The position numbers and the translations under genes were made by a program. Below are positions 53,713 to 63,270 of a stretch of DNA of 64,000 bases, one piece after another. Origin of the DNA: Salegentibacter flavus (GTDB lineage: Bacteria > Bacteroidota > Bacteroidia > Flavobacteriales > Flavobacteriaceae); contig NZ_FOVL01000013.1 of the NCBI RefSeq assembly GCF_900115145.1, forward strand, positions 1 to 64,000, in the 5' to 3' direction. The notes under the pieces were generated by a model. That model saw only the letters and a list, made by a program, of their open reading frames with translations. It had not been told where the DNA came from and did not search any database. Position 1 is the stretch's first letter. The number at the start of each line of letters is the position of its first letter.

Positions 53713-53788
53713 ATATAAGTCAGGTGATTGCAAGGATTCAGGCAACTATTTTAATTTTTACCGGACACCAATAATTTTTTATAAAAAC

Positions 53789-53820
53789 AAACAGGCCGGC
53801 AATGAAATGCCGGCCTGTTT
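53789..53820 (-). terminator. Terminator after the AsmA-like gene
   Basis: AAACAGGCCGGCA (53789-53801) pairs perfectly with TGCCGGCCTGTTT (53808-53820). On the minus strand it is followed by a T-rich run, so it serves the gene ending at 53839. Confidence 0.88.
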
Positions 53821-53838
53821 AGGTTGTGCAACTAAATA

Positions 53839-56523
53839 CTACTGATTAGTAGTGTCCTTTTTAGTGTCCTTTTTCTTCAGGATTCCGCCGAGGATGTCTC
53901 TTGCGGCATCTTTCACTTTTTGCTCCTGAGTGGCCGTGGTGTCCCTCGTTCTTGGTGTTTCTGTAGGAGTTGTCGTGGTGTCCCCGGTGGTCGTGGTGTC
54001 GGTTTGTTTTTCCTGTCCGGTTTTACCGCTAATTACATCCCTAATCGCCTGCTCTCCGCGTTGTCTTAGATCGTCTTTCTGTTTTTCTACTATGCGTTGG
54101 GTCAACTGACTAACAGCCTGTTCCATATTAATATTGATTTGCGGATTCTGGAATGTTCCCTTTAACCCGATTGGCAGGGCTACTACCATATCCCTAAGTT
54201 CCTCTCCGCTTAAACTGCTCAGGCTTTGGCTTATTTGACCGCCAAGTAGTTGGGCAGGAATATCCAGGTTGAGGTTATAGTTCATACTCATATCAAATCC
54301 GTGACTTCCATCAACCCGAACATTTATCCCTTTAATATCAAAATCGAAAGGTTGAATTTCTACCATTCCGTCTTTAAAGGTTAGATAGGTTTTCAGTTTG
54401 CTCAGATCGATGTTATCCAGGTCAATGAATTCCAGTTGCTGGTCGAGCCTGGAAAGCAGCGGTAATTTTTCTGGATCAACATCGGCGGTTAGTATTTCTG
54501 CAAGAGCGTTTCCGGCAATTGTTTGTAACTGCGGGGTGAGATCGTCGTATAGATTACCTTTCAATTTCAAATTGGTTTGTAGTTTTCCCTGCAAGGCCTG
54601 GGCTACCGGAGCCAGGGCCTGCAACATATCCAGGCTGGCAAAAGATTCGGCTATATTAAGTGCATTTAAATCCAGGTCCATCTCGAAGCTAGGCGTGGCT
54701 TCTCTGGTGGAAACATTTCCGTTAAGACCAATAGTTCCGTCAAAGATTTCCGTAGAAATATTCTGAAGGGTGGCTGTTTCATCTCTCAGGATGATCTTTC
54801 CTTTTGCATTTTTCAACTCCAGATCGTCATAGATAAGCGTGCCTATATTAAAGGCAAGCTCGGTATCCAAAAATGAGGGGATCTTTACAGCTTCCCGGCC
54901 TGTCTGGACTTTTTGAGTTTTTTTGGCTGAGGTTTCCGGATCTTCGGTTTGGACTTCCTCAGTCTCTGCCACTACAAAATCGTTGATCGCAAAGGTGTTT
55001 GAGTTCACCCTGAAATTACCCTTAAGGTTTTGCTCGGTAAATAGAAAGCCCATCAAATTTTGGATCTCTCCCGATGCCGTAAGATCGGTGCGACCGGTGG
55101 TGAGCTTCAGTTCAGGTACATTTACATTTCCCTGGTTGAAGTTCATATTGGCATTGGCGATCTTCACTTCGTTGGGGATTTCTGGAGATTTATAACTGAA
55201 TTCCCTGATATTGGCGGTACCCTGACTGTTCACATTCTGATACTGTTCTTTTTCTATGGAATTCATATCAAATTGGGTGGTCAGATCGGTTGTAAGGATT
55301 CCGTTAAGGTCCTGTTCCAAATCTAACGGATAAGCCTGTTCCAGATTGGCCAGGTTGATCGTTCCTTTTAGGGCCATATCTACCAACATATTGCCCATCA
55401 GGTTTTTTATGCTCCCATTTGTGCTGAACCTGTCCTGGTCTATTCTAAAGGTTACATTATCGAAAGTGAGATAAGTGTCGTCAACCAGGCCGGTTTCATT
55501 TAATACCTTCAGGTCTATGTTGATGTCGTCTACGCTCTTTGGTAGGTCGGGATATTTAAATCCAGCGTTATTGGATTGGGCTCTGATGTCTATTTTTGGA
55601 ATATAAGTATCATCAACGATTCCATTTATCCTTCCGTTAACTATAAAATCCCCCGAGGTTTCTACGTCTTCTATATTCTTTGCGTAGCTTTCAGGCATTA
55701 CCGCCAGGAAGTTTTTAAAGTCTGAAGATGGGGTCTTGAAACTGATATCCATCTCGTTATAGTCTTCGTTTACCTGCACCCAACCGTCAAGGCTTAGAGG
55801 CAACTGATTCACGGTGGCTTCATTTTCCAGAAAAGTATAGCGCATATTCTCCAGGTCCATTTGGATCACCGCATCCAGGGCAACTTTGTTTCGGTTTAAA
55901 TAATTCACCCCGTCATAATCGAGCGAGACCAGGGCATCAGATTTAGTGTCCAGCTCGCTTTCAGCAAGAGAAAAATCTCCCGTTCCTTCGTGATTAAGAT
56001 CTTCTATATCCAGCAGCAGGTTTTGCCCTTCATCCCAGTATTTGATGCGGCTGTTATTGATCTCGTAATGTTGCAGGTCAAAGCTGAAATCCGCACTAGA
56101 ATCTGAAGTGCCGGTGGTATCTTCTATAGCGATATCGTAATTGTTATTGCCCAGTGAATCTATCAGGATGTTGATATAACCCTCATTCAGTTTAAGCTGC
56201 TCGAGGCGTTTGGCTTCTCCACTGCCTTTGAATAATTCATTAATAGACATTTCCAGCAGTAATTCTTCTCCTAAGGCAAGCGTGTCGCCCTCAAAAGGTT
56301 CGTTGTTAATCACACTGATATCTTTGATCACAACCGTGGCCTGGGGAAAACTCCGCAACAGGCTGAGGTTGATGTCAGAGAATTCCACCTGTGCATCAAC
56401 ATTCTGATTAATGGTCTTTTTCACGTAATCCTTGATCTGTGCCTCAAATACAAAAGGCGCAGCGATAAGGATCACCAGGAGAACCAAAATGACTATCCCG
56501 ATTATTTTGAATACTTTTTTCAT
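53839..56523 (-). CDS. Large AsmA-family protein
   Basis: This 894-residue protein has one N-terminal membrane helix (residues 4-27) followed by a long run of beta-strand repeats of the AsmA/DUF748 type. It begins with APFVFEAQIKDYVKKTI, then QNVDAQVEFSDINLSLLRSF, typical of AsmA N-termini. The C-terminal region (MNYNLNLDIPAQLLGGQISQ) is the usual AsmA_2 end, then a low-complexity Thr/Pro tail. Relatives (AsmA, TamB, YhdP) form hydrophobic grooves across the periplasm that carry lipid to the outer membrane. It starts 20 bp before the broken transporter's end, on the same strand. Confidence 0.9.
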   Translation of the reverse strand: MKKVFKIIGIVILVLLVILIAAPFVFEAQIKDYVKKTINQNVDAQVEFSDINLSLLRSFPQATVVIKDISVINNEPFEGDTLALGEELLLEMSINELFKGSGEAKRLEQLKLNEGYINILIDSLGNNNYDIAIEDTTGTSDSSADFSFDLQHYEINNSRIKYWDEGQNLLLDIEDLNHEGTGDFSLAESELDTKSDALVSLDYDGVNYLNRNKVALDAVIQMDLENMRYTFLENEATVNQLPLSLDGWVQVNEDYNEMDISFKTPSSDFKNFLAVMPESYAKNIEDVETSGDFIVNGRINGIVDDTYIPKIDIRAQSNNAGFKYPDLPKSVDDINIDLKVLNETGLVDDTYLTFDNVTFRIDQDRFSTNGSIKNLMGNMLVDMALKGTINLANLEQAYPLDLEQDLNGILTTDLTTQFDMNSIEKEQYQNVNSQGTANIREFSYKSPEIPNEVKIANANMNFNQGNVNVPELKLTTGRTDLTASGEIQNLMGFLFTEQNLKGNFRVNSNTFAINDFVVAETEEVQTEDPETSAKKTQKVQTGREAVKIPSFLDTELAFNIGTLIYDDLELKNAKGKIILRDETATLQNISTEIFDGTIGLNGNVSTREATPSFEMDLDLNALNIAESFASLDMLQALAPVAQALQGKLQTNLKLKGNLYDDLTPQLQTIAGNALAEILTADVDPEKLPLLSRLDQQLEFIDLDNIDLSKLKTYLTFKDGMVEIQPFDFDIKGINVRVDGSHGFDMSMNYNLNLDIPAQLLGGQISQSLSSLSGEELRDMVVALPIGLKGTFQNPQININMEQAVSQLTQRIVEKQKDDLRQRGEQAIRDVISGKTGQEKQTDTTTTGDTTTTPTETPRTRDTTATQEQKVKDAARDILGGILKKKDTKKDTTNQ

Positions 56524-56542
56524 AGTTGAATATTTATCTAAA

Positions 56543-57227
56543 CTAAAATTCTAATTCTTTAAATTCTTCTCTCCACTTCATCCCAAAACGTCTTCTAAGC
56601 AAATATACGGAGGCATAGAGCAGCGGAGTGTCAAGTAAAGCTATAATCACCTTAAAAAGAAATCCGCTAAGGAGCAGAGCGTCAAATAGTTCCCATTCGA
56701 TCTTTCCAAAGCTGCTAAGCAAAAACAGGACCGCAAATGTATCTACAAACTGAGACAGAAATGTCAAAAAGTTATTCCGAAGCCATAAATACCTGCCTTT
56801 GGTCAACCGCTTCCAGTCTATATACTGGGCCAACAGGTAGTCGATCATAGACGCCAGGAATGCGATTGCTGTGGCTCCAAAAACTTGGCTGAAAAGAGCG
56901 TCGCCTATAGGAGACCACTCGGTGGCGGATACTGCATCAGCCGTATAGATTATCAATAATGAAAAGAACGATGCGAAAATGCCTGTAGTTACCACCCGGT
57001 TTGCCCTTGCTTTCCCATAAACCTCACTGATGACTGATGATATCGATGATGAGGGGATAGGACAGAATTCCTACAGAGATCTCAAATGTGTACAACCCGA
57101 AAAAATCCCAGGAAAAAAATTTCTGGAAAATCAGGTTGGAAACCACCAGGGATGCGATAAACAATCCCCCCAAAATCAAATAAATACGTTGTGCTGCAAG
57201 CCTGTTTTTGGGATAAAGTTCTGCCAA
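56543..57227 (-). pseudogene. yhhQ: Queuosine precursor transporter (YhhQ/VUT), frameshifted
   Basis: Two frames make one protein: residues 1-64 (AAQRIYLILGGLFIASLVVS ... ISVGILSYPLIIDIIS) and the rest (VVTTGIFASFFSLLIIYTAD ... TFLSQFVDTFAVLFLLSSFG ... ). Together they give the roughly 225-residue, six-helix transporter of queuosine precursors. The break is at 57026-57039, where ACTGATG is tandemly duplicated (on the coding strand CATCAGT). Removing one copy restores reading through DIISEVYGKARANRVVTTG, exactly the expected family sequence. The upstream part ends in TGA 14 bases later. Loss, phase variation or a sequencing error are the three options. Confidence 0.9.
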
Positions 57228-57334
57228 ATTTTTTTGTTAAGTCTTCTAACAAATTTACGGGTATGTGGTTTTGTTTTGCTTAATTTGCTGTGAAATTTAC
57301 AGCTAAACCCTTATTAAATTTTTCTTAATTCAGT

Positions 57335-58468
57335 TTGAAATCCCCTAAGTTAGTATATATAGCGCTGGGAAGCAATCTTGGCGACCGTTTAGGCCTGCTT
57401 CAACAAGCGGTAAACAGAATTTATGAAGAGATTGGTGACGTACACCAGATCTCGAAAATTTACCGAACTCCTGCCTGGGGTTTTGAAGGGGAAGACTTTC
57501 TTAATGCCTGTATCGCTGTTTCCACCCGTTTTTCTGCAAAAAAAGTGCTACAAAAACTGCTAAAAATTGAAACCGAAGCAGGGAGATTGCGTAGTGATTC
57601 CAAAGATTACCAGAATCGTAGCCTGGATTTGGATATTCTGATGAAGGAAGAGGAGATCATCAATGCTGAAGATCTTATCCTGCCGCATCCGCATATGCAA
57701 AAGCGTCGGTTCGTTTTGCAGCCGCTGGCCGATATCGCAGGAAAGGAGATCCACCCTGTGCTGAATGTTTCGATTAAAAGGATGCTGAATCAACTTAGTG
57801 ATGCTGATGAGGTTACACCCATAGACGAGCAGCTTGCAATTCCGAATAGAAAATTTGGGTTTACCGGCTGTAATTATATCGCTGTTGAGGGGAATATCGG
57901 AGCAGGAAAAACCAGTTTTTCTACGATGATTTCCCAGGATTTCAACGCCAAGCTCATCCTGGAACGATTTAAAGACAATCCATTTCTGCCGAAATTCTAC
58001 GAAAACAAGGAGCGTTATGCTTTTCCGTTGGAAATGTCCTTCTTGGCCGACCGCTACCAGCAGCTGGTCGACGACCTTGCGCAGTACGACCTGTTCAAGG
58101 ATTTTGTGATCTCCGATTATGATGTTTTTAAATCCTTGATCTTTGCTAAGATCACGCTGCACGAAGATGAATATTCGCTATACCATAAGCTGTTTAATCT
58201 GATGTACAAAGAGTTGGTAAAACCCGATCTTTATATTTACCTCTACCAGAATACCGATCGCCTGCTGGAAAATATCAAAACCCGCGGCAGGGATTATGAG
58301 CAGAATATCCAGCCCGATTACCTGGTGGAGATCAATAAATCTTATCTTAGCTTCATAAAATCACAAACCAAACTCCGGGTACAGATCATCGATATCTCTG
58401 AGAAGGATTTTGTAAATAACCGCAAAGATTACCTTGATTTGCTAAGTGAAATTGAGGTAAAAATTTAG
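57335..58468 (+). CDS. folK: Fusion of HPPK (FolK) and deoxynucleoside kinase
   Basis: This 377-residue protein joins two enzymes. Residues 1-160 are 6-hydroxymethyl-7,8-dihydropterin pyrophosphokinase (YIALGSNLGDR, RSLDLDILM, LPHPHMQKRRFVLQPLADI), a folate pathway step. Residues 178-377 are a deoxynucleoside kinase (P-loop EGNIGAGKTSF, then FLADRYQQL, and TRGRDYEQNI as the lid). The fusion is known in Flavobacteria and links folate and nucleotide metabolism. An in-frame stop lies three codons upstream and no ATG precedes the conserved start, so the TTG at 57335 is the likely start codon. It is divergent from the broken transporter. Confidence 0.92.
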   Translation: MKSPKLVYIALGSNLGDRLGLLQQAVNRIYEEIGDVHQISKIYRTPAWGFEGEDFLNACIAVSTRFSAKKVLQKLLKIETEAGRLRSDSKDYQNRSLDLDILMKEEEIINAEDLILPHPHMQKRRFVLQPLADIAGKEIHPVLNVSIKRMLNQLSDADEVTPIDEQLAIPNRKFGFTGCNYIAVEGNIGAGKTSFSTMISQDFNAKLILERFKDNPFLPKFYENKERYAFPLEMSFLADRYQQLVDDLAQYDLFKDFVISDYDVFKSLIFAKITLHEDEYSLYHKLFNLMYKELVKPDLYIYLYQNTDRLLENIKTRGRDYEQNIQPDYLVEINKSYLSFIKSQTKLRVQIIDISEKDFVNNRKDYLDLLSEIEVKI

Positions 58469-58477
58469 AAGAGGATT

Positions 58478-59020
58478 TTATTTTGTCGCTTTAAGTTTTG
58501 AAAACAGGTCCCAAAGCACCACGCCGGTACTAACGGCTATATTTAAGGAATGCTTGCTGCCCAACTGAGGAATTTCGATTATCCCATCGCTTGCCGAAAC
58601 CACTTTTTGCTGAACTCCTTTAACTTCATTACCAAAGACCACAGCCAGTTTTTCACCTTTTTCCGGGTTAAATTCATCCAGCATAACAGCGCCTTCCGCT
58701 TGTTCTATGGCATAAACTTTTACGTCTTTTTTCTGAAGCCCGGTCACGATTTCGATAACATCGTCAGCATATTCCCAGCTTACGGTATCGGTAGCGCCCA
58801 GGGCCGTTTTCTGAATGTCTTTATGGGGAGGTTGGGCAGTGATTCCGCAGAGATAGATCTTTTCGATCAAGAAAGCATCTGAAGTTCTGAAAACCGACCC
58901 GATATTGTTCAAACTCCTGATGTTATCCAGGATCACAATAATAGGAGTCTTACTGGCTTCTTTGAATTCCTCTACCGTCTTGCGGTCCAGCTCGCTGTTC
59001 TTTAATTTCCGGTTTTGCAT
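58478..59020 (-). CDS. SpoU/TrmH-family RNA methyltransferase
   Basis: This 180-residue SPOUT methyltransferase has the three motifs NIRSLNNIGSVFRTSDAF (1), LAVVFGNEVKGVQQ (2) and IEIPQLGSKHSLNIAVSTGV (3). Unlike the one at 14576, it matches the tRNA/rRNA methylase group with an IPxxG-S-x-SLN block, close to TrmH-type 2'-O-methyltransferases. The short basic N-terminus may help RNA binding. It converges with the folK fusion, 9 bp away. The target is not predictable from sequence. Confidence 0.9.
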   Translation of the reverse strand: MQNRKLKNSELDRKTVEEFKEASKTPIIVILDNIRSLNNIGSVFRTSDAFLIEKIYLCGITAQPPHKDIQKTALGATDTVSWEYADDVIEIVTGLQKKDVKVYAIEQAEGAVMLDEFNPEKGEKLAVVFGNEVKGVQQKVVSASDGIIEIPQLGSKHSLNIAVSTGVVLWDLFSKLKATK

Positions 59021-59202
59021 AGCCGCAAAATTAATAAGAATGGGAGGGATTATACAACTTAAGTGTAAAAAGATAGGTATAGGTTAGGGATAACCTTAAA
59101 ACATTGGCCAGCAGCGGGAAAAACCTTGATATATCCCTTATCAATGGCCGTAGGATTTCAGAATTTTAGTTTTATATTAGGAGTATAAAATATATTCTTT
59201 CT

Positions 59203-62200
59203 ATGAAGACTTACTCTTTTTCCCTTCTGTCCATTTTGTTCTTCCTGTCATTTAGCCTCACAGCTCAAAATATCAATAAGGAAGATACGCGGCTGCTCTC
59301 AAAGCCGGCTATGAGTGATACTCAAATCGCTTTTATATATGCTGAAGATCTCTGGGTTGCAAATAAAGATGGTTCTTTTCCCAAACGTCTTACGGTAGAC
59401 GACGGGATCGAATCCAATCCTGTTTTTTCACCAGATGGAAGCTCAATAGCTTTTAATGCAGAGTATGATGGAAATACAGATGTCTATGTAGTTTCATCTG
59501 CAGGAGGTATTCCCGAACGTCTAACCTGGCACCCCGGAAATGATTTGGTTCGTGCCTTTACCCCAGATGGTGATGCCGTTCTTTTCGCCTCACAGCGCAG
59601 CGTTTTTACCAATAGGTTTACTAAACTATTTGAAGTCTCTGTGAGTGGCGGCCAGGTTAAAGAACTGGAGATTCCAAATGCTTTTTGGGCAGATTATTCC
59701 GAAGATGGGAGGTACATCGCTTACACACCGCTTTATGAAGTTTTCAATCAGTGGAAATACTATCGTGGGGGTACGGCCTCCCGCATCTGGATCTACGATA
59801 CTCATGATCATTCTGTAATTGAAATCCCAAAGCCTGAAAGCGGAAGTAACGACACGAGGCCTCAATGGCTGGGAGATAAAATCTACTTTAGAAGTGATAG
59901 AAATGGGGAATTCAATTTGTATAGTTACGATACGAATTCCAAAGAGGTTACCCAACATACAAATTATGAAGATTTCCCGGTAATGGATCTTTCCGCAGGA
60001 GATAATGAGAACATTTTCGAACAGGCCGGCTATCTGCACACTTTCAATCCGGCAAATAACAGCACTACGAAACTTCAAATAGGGATCGCGACAGATCTTC
60101 TTGAATTGCGACCACGTTTTGTAAAAGGTGATGAGTATATACGCAGTGCTTCAATTTCTCCTACAGGTGCCAGAGTGGTGATGGATTTTAGAGGAGAGGT
60201 GGTTACTGTTCCCGGCGAGAAGGGAGATGTTGTGAATATAACATCCACTCCGGAAGTACATGAAAAATATCCTGTTTGGTCTCCAAATGGGAAATTCATC
60301 GCCTATTTTAGTGATGAAAGCGGAGAATATGCCCTTCACGTCCACGATCAAAGTGAACAAAAGGAGCCACGGAAATTCGAACTGGATGGCACCGGTTTTT
60401 ATGCCTATCCGCGATGGTCACCAGACAGTAAAAAAATTAGTTTTGTAGACAATGGCCGTAATCTTTATGTGCTCAATACAGACTCCGGCCGGGTAACAAA
60501 AGTGTCTGAAGACGAACGCTACATGCCCGGGATTTTTCGGGATCTATTTGGCAGCTGGTCTCACGATTCAAACTGGATAAGTTATACGGTAGTAACGGGA
60601 ACAAGCTTTGAACAGGCGTATGTGTATTCTCTTTCTGAAAACAAATCCTATCCTATTTCAGATGGCTTTTCCAGCGTTTCCAGCCCGGTGTTTGATCCTA
60701 GCGGAAAATACCTTTACATGCTTGCTTCTACAGATGCTGGCCCTGTTGTGAACTGGTTTGATCAATCTAACCAGGATATGGAAATGACTAGTTCTATTTA
60801 CCTGGTTACTTTACAAAAAGATGTTGAATCTCCCTTTGCAAGAGAGAATGATGTTGAAAAGATAGAGCAGGCAGAGAAGGAAGAGGAGAAAAAGAAGAAA
60901 GCTGAAGAAGAAGACAAAGAGATCAAAGCCCCTGACCTTAAAATTGATTTTGATGGGATAGAAAACAGGATTGTGGATGTTCCGGTTCCTGCAGGTAATT
61001 ATGCTTACCTCAATTCACCAAAGGAAGGAAATCTATATTATTTATCCTATCCTCCTCACGAGCAAAACAAGGGCACTCTAAATATGTATGATCTTAAGGA
61101 AAGGGAGAATAAGGAAATTATGCCGGCAACTTCCTATGAGATTTCAGCAAATGCGAAGATGATACTTTATAAGGCAGAAGATAAATGGGGAATAGCTGAA
61201 ATTGATAAAGTCGAGGAAAAACGCCTTCTTAAAACCGGGGAAATCCAGGTGAAAATAGATCCTGTAGCAGAGTGGCCCAACATTTTTAATGAGGCCTGGA
61301 GGGTTAACAGAGATTATTTTTACGACCCGGGAATGCACGGGGTAGACTGGAATGCGATGAAGGAGAAATATGAACCCTTTATTGGCGATGTTACTTCCCG
61401 CAGTGATCTTTACCGGGTTATGGAGTGGATGTTCAGCGAACTAGGAGTAGGGCATCATCGATTTTCCAGCAGGGGCGATAAGCTTCATTCCAAAGAATCT
61501 ATTAAGGGTGGCCTTCTTGGAGCAGATTACAGTATTGAAAATGACAGGTACAGGTTTGAAAAGATTTATGGAGGACTTAACTGGAATCCTAACCTGAGAT
61601 CACCTCTTACCGAGCCGGGGGTTGATGTAAGGGAAGGCGATTATATTCTAGAGGTAAATGGAAAAGAATTAAAGGCTGGTGATAATATCTATAAATTCTT
61701 TGAAAACACCGCCGGAAAAATTGTAATGCTTACTGTGGGGCCCAATCCCAACATGCGAAACTCCAGGAAAGTGAAGGTAACTCCGGTGGAAAATGAAGGG
61801 GCTTTGAGAAATCGTGACTGGGTAGAAGGGAATATTAAAAAAGTACATGAAGCCACTAACGGCAGGGTAGCCTATGTGTATGTGCCAAATACCGCTACTG
61901 CGGGACATGAATATTTTAAGCGCTATTTCTTCCCACAGGCGAATAAGCAGGCTATCATTGTAGATGAGCGTTTTAATGGCGGTGGGCAGCTGGCAGATTA
62001 TGTTATAGATATTCTTAAAAAGCCGGAGCAGGCGCACTGGAGGTTCCGCTATGGAAAGGACCTTAAATCACCTAGTGCCTCCATACAGGGGCCTAAGGTG
62101 ATGATCACAGATGAAACTGCAGGTTCCGGCGGGGATTATCTGCCGTGGATGTTCAGGAAATTTAATCTGGGCACTATTGTGGGGAAAACTACCTGGGGTG

Positions 62201-62466
62201 GTCTTGTGGGAGTGCTGGGTTACCCGGAATTTATAGACGGCGGTTCTGTTACCGCACCCAACGTTGCTTTTTATACTGAAGAAGGTTTTCGTGTGGAGAA
62301 CGAAGGGGTGGCTCCGGATGTTGAGGTAGAACAGTGGCCGGAAGAAGTGATCGATGGGAAGGATCCACAACTGGAAAAAGCCATAGAGATCGTTCTGAAA
62401 CAACTGGATGAAAATCCGCCGGCAGAAGTGCCATCCCCCGAATACCCAAAGAAGGGGAATAATTAA
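59203..62466 (+). CDS. Tricorn-type S41 protease, secreted
   Basis: This 1087-residue protein has a signal peptide (cleavage after SLTAQ, residue 22), an N-terminal beta-propeller made of WD40/TolB-like repeats (about 35-520; NPVFSPDGSSIAFNAEYDG, YPVWSPNGKFIAYFSDESG), a charged Glu/Lys-rich linker (about 550-580), a PDZ domain (about 790-850; PGVDVREGDYILEVNGKEL) and an S41 peptidase domain. The nucleophile Ser is in DETAGSGGDYLPW, with GGGQLADYVIDIL earlier. Tricorn-type proteases cut oligopeptides; in Bacteroidota they are periplasmic. It ends with a Pro-rich tail and stands alone. Confidence 0.93.
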   Translation: MKTYSFSLLSILFFLSFSLTAQNINKEDTRLLSKPAMSDTQIAFIYAEDLWVANKDGSFPKRLTVDDGIESNPVFSPDGSSIAFNAEYDGNTDVYVVSSAGGIPERLTWHPGNDLVRAFTPDGDAVLFASQRSVFTNRFTKLFEVSVSGGQVKELEIPNAFWADYSEDGRYIAYTPLYEVFNQWKYYRGGTASRIWIYDTHDHSVIEIPKPESGSNDTRPQWLGDKIYFRSDRNGEFNLYSYDTNSKEVTQHTNYEDFPVMDLSAGDNENIFEQAGYLHTFNPANNSTTKLQIGIATDLLELRPRFVKGDEYIRSASISPTGARVVMDFRGEVVTVPGEKGDVVNITSTPEVHEKYPVWSPNGKFIAYFSDESGEYALHVHDQSEQKEPRKFELDGTGFYAYPRWSPDSKKISFVDNGRNLYVLNTDSGRVTKVSEDERYMPGIFRDLFGSWSHDSNWISYTVVTGTSFEQAYVYSLSENKSYPISDGFSSVSSPVFDPSGKYLYMLASTDAGPVVNWFDQSNQDMEMTSSIYLVTLQKDVESPFARENDVEKIEQAEKEEEKKKKAEEEDKEIKAPDLKIDFDGIENRIVDVPVPAGNYAYLNSPKEGNLYYLSYPPHEQNKGTLNMYDLKERENKEIMPATSYEISANAKMILYKAEDKWGIAEIDKVEEKRLLKTGEIQVKIDPVAEWPNIFNEAWRVNRDYFYDPGMHGVDWNAMKEKYEPFIGDVTSRSDLYRVMEWMFSELGVGHHRFSSRGDKLHSKESIKGGLLGADYSIENDRYRFEKIYGGLNWNPNLRSPLTEPGVDVREGDYILEVNGKELKAGDNIYKFFENTAGKIVMLTVGPNPNMRNSRKVKVTPVENEGALRNRDWVEGNIKKVHEATNGRVAYVYVPNTATAGHEYFKRYFFPQANKQAIIVDERFNGGGQLADYVIDILKKPEQAHWRFRYGKDLKSPSASIQGPKVMITDETAGSGGDYLPWMFRKFNLGTIVGKTTWGGLVGVLGYPEFIDGGSVTAPNVAFYTEEGFRVENEGVAPDVEVEQWPEEVIDGKDPQLEKAIEIVLKQLDENPPAEVPSPEYPKKGNN

Positions 62467-62559
62467 CGAAATGCCTCTGAAAATCAGTTATTTATATCAA
62501 ATTTGGGAAAGTTTCTCTCTCATTGGGTGGTAAAATATATTATCTTTCGCAAAAACCAA

Positions 62560-62901
62560 ATGGATATGATACAGAATGGATTTATGGGGATTGTGTTTTT
62601 ACTTTTTAGCTTCAGTTTAACCGGAGACACGGTTAAGGTGGTAGATATGATGGTGAACAGCTACACCGTGGAATGCGTGGGTGAGATGGAAGGAAACTGC
62701 CTTCTTGTGCAGGAAGGAGACGAGATAGGTACAGAAGACTGGAGCCTGTTTTATTATGAAGACAGTATTTCAGGCTTTGATTATGAACCTGGATATATTT
62801 ATCATATAAAAGTGCAGAAAAAGAAGGTGAAAAATCCTCCTATGGATGGTTCCTCAATTTCTTATAGGCTGGTAAGGATAGTTTCCAAAGAGAAGGTGTA
62901 G
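62560..62901 (+). CDS. Small DUF4377-type protein
   Basis: This 113-residue protein has a hydrophobic N-terminal signal segment and a short beta-rich domain: NSYTVECVGEMEGNCLLVQE, then WSLFYYEDSISGFDYEPGYI and YHIKVQKKKVKNPP, which is the DUF4377 pattern (small heat-inducible META-type proteins). The ATG at 62560 is chosen over an upstream ATG because it places the signal segment at the N-terminus. Two Cys residues could form a disulfide. Function is unknown; envelope location is likely. Confidence 0.72.
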   Translation: MDMIQNGFMGIVFLLFSFSLTGDTVKVVDMMVNSYTVECVGEMEGNCLLVQEGDEIGTEDWSLFYYEDSISGFDYEPGYIYHIKVQKKKVKNPPMDGSSISYRLVRIVSKEKV

Positions 62902-62974
62902 CTTTATTTAAGGCTTTATAAAGAAAAAGTTTTTATTTTAGAGGACTTCTAACCAACTGTAATTCACTTTTCTA

Positions 62975-63121
62975 ATGAGTAAACAAAGAGATCGTAAGGT
63001 GTTATCTATCCTTGGAGGCATTGTTGTGCTATTTTTAATCTTCGCTTTTTTAAATCGGGGCGAGATAAAAAAGGGCTATGAAGCAGGAATGAATGCTGAA
63101 TGCGAAACCCGGAGTGACTAA
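62975..63121 (+). CDS. Small single-helix membrane protein, 48 residues
   Basis: The ATG at 62975 opens a 48-codon frame ending in TAA: MSKQRDRKVL, a hydrophobic segment (SILGGIVVLFLIFAFL, residues 11-26), and a charged tail ending in NAECETRSD. The basic start and acidic end suggest a cytoplasmic N-terminus and an outside C-terminus. It lies between two other small or secreted genes and is followed by a weak terminator. No family was recognised. Confidence 0.55.
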   Translation: MSKQRDRKVLSILGGIVVLFLIFAFLNRGEIKKGYEAGMNAECETRSD

Positions 63122-63182
63122 AGCCCTTCTTTAAAATTACATATATAATTTTTCTTTGAAACCTGACTGAAACAGGTGCTAC

Positions 63183-63210
63183 GCCCATTGATTTTCTGAT
63201 TGGGCTTTTC
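63183..63210 (+). terminator. Weak terminator after the small membrane protein
   Basis: GCCCA (63183-63187) pairs with TGGGC (63201-63205) over a thirteen-base loop, followed by TTTTC and a T/C-rich run. The stem is short, so termination would be partial. Confidence 0.45.
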
Positions 63211-63270
63211 TTTCCTTTTTTTAATGAAAATTAGATCTTGGGAGGTAGGCTATTTCCAGAGGTTGAATTC

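Noticed and set aside
56543-57227. Two separate small genes of 67 and 150 residues
   Set aside because: Both halves match one transporter, and the 7-bp duplication fully explains the frame change.
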